From NCBI GenBank assembly GCA_963676655.2, contig CAXXKX010000002.1, positions 1,550,001 through 1,614,000 of the forward strand: a DNA stretch of 64,000 bases. Reading direction: 5' to 3'. The notes beneath the pieces were generated by a model. The model made no database searches and was not told where the DNA came from. It saw only the letters and a list, made by a program, of their open reading frames with translations. Shown here piece by piece: positions 52,555 to 59,837 of this stretch. The position numbers were made by a program, and so were the translations under genes. How positions within the stretch are numbered: position 1 is the stretch's first letter; each line of letters begins with the position of its first letter. Source of the stretch: G963676655 sp963676655 (GTDB lineage: Bacteria; Verrucomicrobiota; Lentisphaeria; Victivallales; Victivallaceae).

Positions 52555-52911
52555 ATGAAAAAGACCATAAGGTTTAATCTGATAATAATGAATATATGCT
52601 TTGGAGTAATATTCGCTGTTTTAGTGTATCCATTATTATTTGAAAACCAAAAACTTATTCCACTAGAAACCAATAAGGTGTCTTATTCTTTAAACAAAGA
52701 CAATCATTATACTCCTGTCCCAATTGATATCACCAAATATCCAGTAATATATACAAGGGATATGAATATCTATAAAATACCTGTTGTTTCATATTTTTTC
52801 TGTTTTATTGAAATTATACTTATTATTGGTATTATTATTAATAAAAAAGCATATCGCAAATATTCAGAACAAGGATCAGAAAACAAGAAAAACGCTCGAA
52901 CCGGCGGGTAA
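52555..52911 (+). CDS. Small two-helix membrane protein
   Basis: This 118-residue protein has hydrophobic segments at ~8-28 (FNLIIMNICFGVIFAVLVYPL) and ~75-97 (PVVSYFFCFIEIILIIGIIIN) and a ~45-residue loop between. RBS: TTGGGAGAAT. The last codons (NARTGG-stop) are read from the right copy of the 55-bp repeat in a frame different from the HEAT-like gene, so its C-terminus was created or changed at the insertion junction. No family recognised. Confidence 0.65.
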   Translation: MKKTIRFNLIIMNICFGVIFAVLVYPLLFENQKLIPLETNKVSYSLNKDNHYTPVPIDITKYPVIYTRDMNIYKIPVVSYFFCFIEIILIIGIIINKKAYRKYSEQGSENKKNARTGG

Positions 52912-52943
52912 AGCCGGTTAGTCTTTTCTTGAAATAACTATTT
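52889..52943. repeat. 55-bp direct repeat, right copy
   Basis: It matches 50717-50771 with one mismatch (A at 50730, C at 52902). It contains the 3' end of the GH36 gene and a relic of the HEAT-like gene's end. Confidence 0.9.
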
Positions 52944-54948
52944 CCCGGCTTTTCTCTCTAATCGGCATTTCCGCTACATAGAGACCGTTGCCTGATGCTT
53001 TGAACTCGAGACCGGGAGAAGCCGGTTCTCCATGTTCGAGCCATACGGCCAACGGCCCCGTTTCACGCATTACCAGTTTGAGCTGATCTTGACTTATTTC
53101 CTTTACTTCCACCGTCGCCGGGCCCAGGAATTTATCAAACCGGCCAAGTACGCTCCAACCTTGATTAATTGGCGACAGAATCAAAAGCCGATCCTCCAGG
53201 GGCTGCAATTCAAAACTGTAAATATTGTAAAGTTTGAATACGGTTTGGTCATACCAGTCCCACACCGTTAAGCCTTCGGCCGGAATATTTTTGAGATCCG
53301 GTTGTGGCATCATAATGTCACTGTAGCTATAGTCGTCAGCGCTTATTTCCGCTTCGATCATCTGTTCTGTTCCCGCCAGATGATATACGGCTATCGCGGC
53401 CGCGTCGTTCGCTAAAGGCGCGATTACCCGGTAAGGTTGGATATTTCCATCAAGCGACACATCCTTAACCGCGGCGGTGGGATATTCCAATTTTAGACTG
53501 TCCGGCAATGGCGCAGCCGGAGCCTTGGGCCGTATCAGTTCCCCGTCCTCATAGCACAACGGCATGATGTTTTCAGGCGCGAAGTCTTCCGGGGCGTCGG
53601 AGAGATAGACCGGACCGCCTGAAAGCGCTTTAGAAACCGCCATCATCCGGGCGCAAAGGGCGTCGCTGGAATGGAACATATCATGGTCGCACCAGGTGAA
53701 TTGACCTTGCCAAGGGATATTGGCGTATGACTGAAAAAGATGTTCCCGCGCCTTGTCCGCCTTGCCCTTGTGGTAATCGCAGCTGCAGCGGGATACATTG
53801 CTGAAAGAGGCGTTGAAAAAATTGAATGGATCTTGCGCGTTGCAGTTTAATAACTGCAATTGGTGGCTGGTCAGTTGCGTTTCCAGGGCCCTGTTCATGC
53901 GCCACGAAGCGCGATGAGGATTCATTATTGCAGTACGCTCCTGATTCTTCAGCGCGTTCTGCCATTCCTTTGTTCCGGCATAATATGCCAGGGAGAAGGA
54001 CATGAAGTCCACTTTGATAAAATCAAACCCACTTGCGCCGCCAAGCAGTCCGTCCATAAAGCGGTTCGACGATTCCCGGTCGTCTTCCGGCATCGCACCG
54101 CCGGTCGGCAAGGTCAACAGACTATCGGTTAAACCGCCAAAATCATTATCATCAGGATTGAGGCCGATCATTCCACCCATAAACGGGAACCATAATCCGA
54201 ACCATTTTATTCCGGTATCGCCGGCTTTATTCAATAATGGACCATAGCCGGCCGGGAATTTGTCAGGATCGGGAGAATAACTCCTCAGCCGTCGCATGAA
54301 GTATTCGTCGGTCGGGTCATAGTTCTGGTGTCCGTCGTCGACAAGCATAAAGCGCACCGGGGCAGGGGACGCGTTTATCTTATCAACGGTTTCGCACAAT
54401 AGTTTTTCATTGATATCCAGGTGATATTCTTCCCATGAGCACCAGCCCAGATATTTGAACATTTCGCCGTATTCTTTGGTTTCCCGCAACTTGAATGAGG
54501 GTATTACTTCTGAAGCCAGTTTAAAAGTTTCCGCGTATACCTGATATGGATTTTCGGATTGAGCCCAGGCACATAAATTTTTTTCGCCTTTGATTTCCTC
54601 CCGGCCCAGCGTACCGAGCCGGAGGTTCATGCCGCCGTTCTCCGGCTGCAGCCAGCAGAAACTTTCTTCATCCGCCAATGGTAAAATCCCCAGATATCCC
54701 TCAGATGTTTCAAGCAGCAGGAAACAACCGCCTTCGAACAGGTTGTTGAGATCATTTGTCACGAAAGGATGGATTCGGCAGCAGGCCACCGGCCAGTGGG
54801 TTTCCGGGGCGCAGTAGTAGATTGCTGATGCAAAATCCGGCAGGTCAAGCTTAAAAGCGGTGTTGATTCCGCGCAGATCATCAATTGCAGAAGTTATTTT
54901 ACGTGAAATTATTCCTGACGAACCGTTTATATTTTTAAAATCAATCAT
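52918..54948 (-). CDS. GH36 alpha-galactosidase / raffinose-synthase-like (Sip1)
   Basis: This 676-residue protein has an N-terminal beta-sandwich and a (beta/alpha)8 barrel with KYLGWCSWEEYHLDINEK, FMLVDDGHQNYDP, GIKWFGLWFPFMGG and FDFIKVDFMSFSLAYY (nucleophile Asp in KVD). The C-terminal sandwich ends VISRKD. The GWC.W, DDG and KVD signatures are those of the raffinose synthase/Sip1 branch of GH36. There is no signal peptide, so it acts in the cytoplasm on imported galactosides, perhaps with the GH4 enzyme. RBS: AGGAAACAGCT. Confidence 0.88.
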   Translation of the reverse strand: MIDFKNINGSSGIISRKITSAIDDLRGINTAFKLDLPDFASAIYYCAPETHWPVACCRIHPFVTNDLNNLFEGGCFLLLETSEGYLGILPLADEESFCWLQPENGGMNLRLGTLGREEIKGEKNLCAWAQSENPYQVYAETFKLASEVIPSFKLRETKEYGEMFKYLGWCSWEEYHLDINEKLLCETVDKINASPAPVRFMLVDDGHQNYDPTDEYFMRRLRSYSPDPDKFPAGYGPLLNKAGDTGIKWFGLWFPFMGGMIGLNPDDNDFGGLTDSLLTLPTGGAMPEDDRESSNRFMDGLLGGASGFDFIKVDFMSFSLAYYAGTKEWQNALKNQERTAIMNPHRASWRMNRALETQLTSHQLQLLNCNAQDPFNFFNASFSNVSRCSCDYHKGKADKAREHLFQSYANIPWQGQFTWCDHDMFHSSDALCARMMAVSKALSGGPVYLSDAPEDFAPENIMPLCYEDGELIRPKAPAAPLPDSLKLEYPTAAVKDVSLDGNIQPYRVIAPLANDAAAIAVYHLAGTEQMIEAEISADDYSYSDIMMPQPDLKNIPAEGLTVWDWYDQTVFKLYNIYSFELQPLEDRLLILSPINQGWSVLGRFDKFLGPATVEVKEISQDQLKLVMRETGPLAVWLEHGEPASPGLEFKASGNGLYVAEMPIREKSREIVISRKD

Positions 54949-55448
54949 AGCTGTTTCCTGCCTTTTTTTGTTTTACCTACACGGATTATATCATGTAATA
55001 AGTAATCTGCAAGCTTGATAAAAAAATTCCTCAATAAGATATCTTGTGCTACCAATACAAGTTATTCTATCGAACGATACTAAATTTGAGGAGTTTTAAA
55101 TTGATAAAAAATAAATATCCGTGCATAATATTTTGTTAAAATTTGCATTTTTAACTAAAACGCGGCATATTGAAAACAGGGAATTGGTCTTCCGGTAAAA
55201 TAGTTTTTAAATTAATAATATAAGGAAACGCTTGGGTCAACTTAATTGCAAGCGTTAGAAAACCTATAGTAAATCAAAAGATCCAACTTAAATGGACCGG
55301 GCCGGATTATTAATGGAGATACTCAATCTGAATTATTATTAAAAAGTGAGTTAAATGAAATATCTGCCGGTTCATGAGAAAAAGAAATAATAAGAGCAAA
55401 AAAACAAGCATAGAATCGATAAGATGTGAAAAAACATGGAGGGTATAA
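54949..55448. other. Intergenic region with inverted repeat
   Basis: AACGCTTG (55227-55234) and CAAGCGTT (55249-55256) form a perfect inverted repeat with a 14-base spacer, in the divergent gap between the GH36 gene and the 55449 gene. It could be an operator or a hairpin. No gene was seen in the gap. Confidence 0.4.
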
Positions 55449-56342
55449 ATGTATCAAAGAAGTGCTTTAATACTTTTGATTTCTTCTTCGGCTTACGCCG
55501 GCAAAGTTACAGTCTCACTTACTCCGTCCAAAAAGAAACCCGTCATTATCAAAAAATTAGTGACCAAATCCGGTAAGATTTACCACAATGCGGAAATAGA
55601 TCAATGTGATCCCGGCGGCTTGGCAATTCTTCACGATGCTGGTTGTGCTACTATTCCGCTTGATGATCTTCCGCCAGACCTAAGAAAGAAATACGCTGAC
55701 AAAGTGGCAGCGGTACAGGAGGCAAAACAAGAGGCAATCGATGCTATTAAAAGAAAACAAGCTGAAAAAATAGCAAGGACTGATTTATACATGCTTCCGT
55801 TTTACCAAAGAGAAAAATCAAAACAATGTTTCTACTGTAAAGGGACCGGAAGGACAAGCTATCGCAAAAGAGTAACCGGACCGCATAAGATGTGGACAAA
55901 TATCACAGCATATGCTCAATGTACTCATTGTAACGGCAAAGGAAAAATGATTACCCCTGCAGAATTATCCATAAAAAAAATCAGGGCGACTCCTGAAGGG
56001 ATCATTGCCATTTTGAACGGACCGGGCGCGCCGATTGATGCAGATCTAAGAATAACCCAGAAAGTTAGTGGAGGCTATTTGGGGGTTTTTGAAGAGAGAT
56101 CGACAATACATGCAGGAGATACGTACAAAACTTCTATAAAAGATAAAAGAATTAAGTATGGCACAACAGTTTTTGTTGAAGGAATTCAAGACCAGCTAAT
56201 CGATAATTCAACATACCGAAAACCAATTTGGGATATTGCTGAGACATACAATTATATAACTATCTTGAGAGCCGGCCGGACTGTTGCAAAGTATACCGCC
56301 GATCCCGACGTTGCCGCAAAAAAATATAAAATTGCCGATTAA
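55449..56342 (+). CDS. Secreted protein with DnaJ-type zinc motifs
   Basis: This 297-residue protein has a short signal peptide (RSALILLISSSAYA). Residues ~35-85 form a small domain (VTKSGKIYHNAEIDQCDPGG, CATIPLDDLPPDLRKKY) that I associate with Verrucomicrobia/Lentisphaerae secreted proteins. A charged helix follows (~85-115), then two CxxCxGxG units (CFYCKGTGR and CTHCNGKGK) about 40 residues apart, as in the DnaJ zinc centre. The C-terminal ~130 residues are beta-rich. RBS: GGAGGG. Two zinc-ribbon half-sites in an exported protein are unusual. The function is unknown. Confidence 0.75.
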   Translation: MYQRSALILLISSSAYAGKVTVSLTPSKKKPVIIKKLVTKSGKIYHNAEIDQCDPGGLAILHDAGCATIPLDDLPPDLRKKYADKVAAVQEAKQEAIDAIKRKQAEKIARTDLYMLPFYQREKSKQCFYCKGTGRTSYRKRVTGPHKMWTNITAYAQCTHCNGKGKMITPAELSIKKIRATPEGIIAILNGPGAPIDADLRITQKVSGGYLGVFEERSTIHAGDTYKTSIKDKRIKYGTTVFVEGIQDQLIDNSTYRKPIWDIAETYNYITILRAGRTVAKYTADPDVAAKKYKIAD

Positions 56343-56427
56343 AATGAAGCATTTTGTCTACATCTGAATTTTAATCTAATGGTGAGGACTTTTTCAAAAA
56401 AACTGAAGTAGTCTTCTGCTGATTTCA

Positions 56428-58002
56428 TCAATAAGTATATTTAGCCACAGGCAGATTTTTTCTCAGGGCTTCGTAAAGTTGCTCGCTTTGGAACGGCTTG
56501 AGAATGTATTCCCGGAAACATGAGGTGTCGATGTTGTCGAGTTTGGGCATGGCCGCGGACATGGCGATCACCGGAATATCCGCCAGGTCAGGGTCCTCGT
56601 GGATTTTCAATGTAGCGGTATGACCATCCATTCTGGGCATTTTTATATCCATCAGGATTATGTCCGGAACGATTTTCTTGGCAGTTAATACCGCCGCCAT
56701 CCCGTCAATCGCCTCATGAATCTCAAAATCGAACTTCTTAAGCAGAGATTTGATCAATGAGCGGTTGTATGCGATGTCATCGACAATCAATATTTTTCCA
56801 GTCATATTCAAGGGCTTTTGAGTATTAGACGCAAGGTCGGAATCAGCTTGACTTGAAACGGTTGCGAAGTGCAGCGGCAGTTCAACTGTAAACGTGGTGC
56901 CGTACTTAGGCTCACTGAAAATCTCAATATTGCCGTCCATCAGTTGAACTAATTGATTAGTAATGGTCAGGCCGAGTCCGGTTCCGCCGTATTTTACTAC
57001 ATCCTGGCCGTCGCATTGGGTAAAAGCCTGGAAGATGCGTTTCTGCTGATCCTTTGGAATGCCGATCCCGGTATCTTCGACCGCAAAGAACAGTTTATTG
57101 TCTCTGGCGTAACTTTTAATCTTGATATAGCCTTTTTCCGTGAATTTGATCGCGTTTCCAACCAGGTTGATCAGAATTTGCCGCACCCGCAAACTGTCGG
57201 TCATTATGGTCCGGTTAAGATTGGCGCTGATTTCGGTTATTATATCGAGATTTTTACTTTGCGCTTTCCATTGGAACATGTTGTAAGTTTCGTCAAGAAT
57301 ATTGGAAATATCGGTTTCTTCATATTTGATCTCAAGTTTGCCTGCGTCGATCTGCGATAAATCAAGAATATCATTGATCAACCGGAGCAGCACATTGCCG
57401 CCGTTTTTGATGTATGAGACATATTTACGCATTTCCGGATCAGCCAGCTCCATGTCAAGAATCTCGGAGAACCCGATGACGGCGTTCAACGGAGTTCTGA
57501 TCTCATGGCTCATGTTGGCGAGAAAAACACTTTTACTGCGGTTCGCCAGTTCGGCCTGTTCCTTATGGTGAATAAGCTCCTGCTGAAAATTCTCGAGCAG
57601 ATCGCAAATAGGGACAGTACCGATAAAATCGCCGTTTTGAGCGGTAACAATAACCGGATCATATTGAGTATCGTGAGATCGCTGCATGGCGTTTTTTGCC
57701 ACTTCGCTTATGGCCGCGTTTTCTTTTACGGTTAAAAACGGCTTGGTCGGCAGGGCGTCAACCATTTTATCTGCAAACAGCGCAAATCCAAACGCGCCTC
57801 CGGTTTTGTCGTAAAAAAAGTTTTTGGTAATTATGTTTTGCGGTTTGTAATCATCGTTCAATGTAACCAGATGTGTCACTATAGCGCTTTTCCTGAAAAT
57901 CTTGTCCACCTGTTTGCATGAGATTGTATTTGAGATAAACGTGGGCGGGCGTTGCGCAAGGTCGCCAATGGTGATCTCATTACTTCTTTCGCTGTTTTTC
58001 AT
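56428..58002 (-). CDS. CBS-domain hybrid histidine kinase
   Basis: This 524-residue soluble protein has a CBS pair (~15-138; FVLTVKEN-like and VTAQNGDFIGTVPICDLL regions), a short coiled coil (~138-158), HisKA with MSHEIRTPLN (phospho-His 166), and HATPase with INLVGNAIKF (N box), VEDTGIGIPKD (G1) and GGTGLGLTI (G2). A receiver domain (403-524) follows, with VDDIAYN, phospho-Asp ~452 in LMDIKMPRMDG and Lys ~502. There is no membrane segment, so it senses an internal ligand, perhaps a nucleotide bound by the CBS pair. No partner regulator is adjacent. Confidence 0.9.
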   Translation of the reverse strand: MKNSERSNEITIGDLAQRPPTFISNTISCKQVDKIFRKSAIVTHLVTLNDDYKPQNIITKNFFYDKTGGAFGFALFADKMVDALPTKPFLTVKENAAISEVAKNAMQRSHDTQYDPVIVTAQNGDFIGTVPICDLLENFQQELIHHKEQAELANRSKSVFLANMSHEIRTPLNAVIGFSEILDMELADPEMRKYVSYIKNGGNVLLRLINDILDLSQIDAGKLEIKYEETDISNILDETYNMFQWKAQSKNLDIITEISANLNRTIMTDSLRVRQILINLVGNAIKFTEKGYIKIKSYARDNKLFFAVEDTGIGIPKDQQKRIFQAFTQCDGQDVVKYGGTGLGLTITNQLVQLMDGNIEIFSEPKYGTTFTVELPLHFATVSSQADSDLASNTQKPLNMTGKILIVDDIAYNRSLIKSLLKKFDFEIHEAIDGMAAVLTAKKIVPDIILMDIKMPRMDGHTATLKIHEDPDLADIPVIAMSAAMPKLDNIDTSCFREYILKPFQSEQLYEALRKNLPVAKYTY

Positions 58003-58129
58003 TTTTCAATTCTTTTCAATATTCTTCTGCAATCTGTTAATATTTTACAAGCCTGACCGGGGAAAAACAATCATCTTAATGTATAACTAACTTATTACTA
58101 TTAATTTCTTATTTTTTAACGGCCGAACA

Positions 58130-58158
58130 TTGAACGAATATTGTTCGCAGTATATATT
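58130..58158 (+). promoter_or_regulatory. Promoter of the 58199 gene
   Basis: TTGAAC (58130-58135) and TATATT (58153-58158) are 17 bases apart. A small inverted repeat, GAAC-N7-GTTC, overlaps the -35. Confidence 0.5.
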
Positions 58159-58198
58159 TCGTCCTCTTTTTATAATGGAAATCTGGAGGATATGAGTT

Positions 58199-58798
58199 AT
58201 GAGGAGCTTTCTTATTTCAATTTCGTTTTTTCTTGTTATAATTGTAGCGGCGTTGATTTTGGCCGTTTCCAGTGCTCGAGAGAGAGCCCATAAAGCTGAT
58301 AAACAAAAAAAGATTGATTCAGTTAACTCAAAACTTGATAAACTTAGCAACGCCACTGGCCTTAATATTGCAATCCCGGAGAAAATTGTTCCGGTATCGA
58401 AAGATGATCTGACAAAAATAGCTGAGTGGTCATCTAAAGCCGGACAATATATAAAAAATTATTGTCCGGATAAAACAGAGGTAACTCTTGAAAATTGTGA
58501 TTTGGCATTCAGAAAATGGCAGTCAACGGAAAGGCCCCGGTATACAAAAGAGGAAACCATACTCATTCTCGGGAGCTATTTGGGACAGCAATGTGTAAAA
58601 AAATTACAGATGGAGTGGGTGGTAATAGATGATAAATACGGACAGTATTGTGCTGTTCGTCATGCTAAATACAAGATTGTTTCTGCTCCGTTTTCATGTG
58701 TGGAAAAACGAGTGATAAGGAAGCAGTATAATTTTATGGCTCCGGTTTTTAATCAATTGGATAAGTCTATTAAAAATAAGGGCGGTTTTGAAGAATAA
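58199..58798 (+). CDS. Membrane-anchored protein, DUF3806-like
   Basis: This 199-residue protein has an N-terminal hydrophobic helix (FLISISFFLVIIVAALILAV) followed by a soluble domain. The stretch YTKEETILILGSYLGQQCVKKL then WVVIDDKYGQYCAVRHA and FSCVEKRVIR resembles DUF3806 proteins, which share an 'LG..lG' helix and a 'W..v.D.yG' strand. RBS: GGAGGAT. It is followed 69 bases later by another membrane-protein gene and may form an operon with it. The function is unknown. Confidence 0.65.
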   Translation: MRSFLISISFFLVIIVAALILAVSSARERAHKADKQKKIDSVNSKLDKLSNATGLNIAIPEKIVPVSKDDLTKIAEWSSKAGQYIKNYCPDKTEVTLENCDLAFRKWQSTERPRYTKEETILILGSYLGQQCVKKLQMEWVVIDDKYGQYCAVRHAKYKIVSAPFSCVEKRVIRKQYNFMAPVFNQLDKSIKNKGGFEE

Positions 58799-58867
58799 GG
58801 CCTTGTTTAATTTTGTAATTCCTCCTGGGATATATGAAGTCGAAAACAATCTGAAAGCAGTATAAAA

Positions 58868-59737
58868 ATGATTTGGTATTATCTTGTTCCAAGCCTCTTT
58901 TTGATGTTTGTTAATGTGGCTGCTAACGAAGTTATCAGATTTACGAGGAAAAAAGACAATTCAACCGCCGCAGCGATTGCCTCGATTGCTGCTCCAACCA
59001 GCGATTTTTTTATTGTCATGCTGATTGCGGTTATTTTGATAATATGGGAATTTGATTCTTGGCGGGGTGAACTGCTTGAGCCCTATCGCTCCTACTTGAA
59101 TCATGCCGCCGACGCAATCGGCTACTGCATGCTTGCAGTTACCTTTTTCAATTTTTACTTTATGGTGGAATGGGTTGGGCATTGTCTGGCAACTATAATT
59201 ACAAAAGGATGTATTATCGCCCAAATATGTTTAAGTTCTGGATTTTCCATATATTACTTGGGCCGTCTTGTATATGGGGTTTCTTCCAGGAGTGGTCCGG
59301 GGTATGCCATAGTGATATTAAGCATATTCAGCACGGTCGTCCTGGCGCCTTTGCTGTGGTGGTGCCTTATTTACGTTACTCGAAAAAGAGCCGGGATGCT
59401 TACCGAATGGTATATTACCGAAATTGTCGGGCGTTGGAACAGTGCTGAGGCCGTGAAATATATGAAGTCGGAAGACGCGTTTCGCAATTTAGCGTTGAAT
59501 TTCAGGAAGAATAAGCAGACATGGGGTGACCTGGTTTCAATTGATAAAGGATTATCAATCTGCATGATTAGTTTCTCGTTCTTTCCGCTGGGGAAATTCA
59601 GGATCATGGCATGTTACACCTGTAAATTTGCCAATAAAGAAAAAACTGTTTCGATAAATGGCTCCTTTACCTGGAGAAAAGGTTTTGTTGTGGAAAAAAT
59701 GGCGATGCATCAACTCCCATGCTTTTTGATCGATTAA
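58868..59737 (+). CDS. Membrane protein of unknown function
   Basis: This 289-residue protein has about five hydrophobic segments (near 3-20, 45-62, 83-104, 108-128 and 143-170) followed by a ~115-residue cytoplasmic tail ending in an SFTWRKGFVVEKMA strand. No family recognised. The RBS is weak. The neighbour upstream is the DUF3806-like gene; downstream is valS after 100 bases. Confidence 0.7.
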   Translation: MIWYYLVPSLFLMFVNVAANEVIRFTRKKDNSTAAAIASIAAPTSDFFIVMLIAVILIIWEFDSWRGELLEPYRSYLNHAADAIGYCMLAVTFFNFYFMVEWVGHCLATIITKGCIIAQICLSSGFSIYYLGRLVYGVSSRSGPGYAIVILSIFSTVVLAPLLWWCLIYVTRKRAGMLTEWYITEIVGRWNSAEAVKYMKSEDAFRNLALNFRKNKQTWGDLVSIDKGLSICMISFSFFPLGKFRIMACYTCKFANKEKTVSINGSFTWRKGFVVEKMAMHQLPCFLID

Positions 59738-59837
59738 ATGCTTTTTTTAAGGATGAAATATTTTAAAAAGCAGTAAATCCATGCTATATTACACTTTTGT
59801 CAAGTATTTCAATTCAGATAAACAGGAGTGTTCCAAT

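Larger units (their letters stand above)
50772..52888. mobile_element. AT-rich 2.1-kb insertion between direct repeats
   Basis: The segment carries a lipoprotein gene and a small membrane-protein gene, is AT-rich compared with both flanks, and splits what was a compact convergent junction of the HEAT-like and GH36 genes. No integrase, transposase or terminal inverted repeats are seen inside. The mechanism is unknown. Confidence 0.65.

Noticed and set aside
58134..58150. LexA-type box GAAC-N7-GTTC
   Set aside because: The spacing does not fit the known GAAC-N4-GTTC box, and there is no SOS gene nearby.
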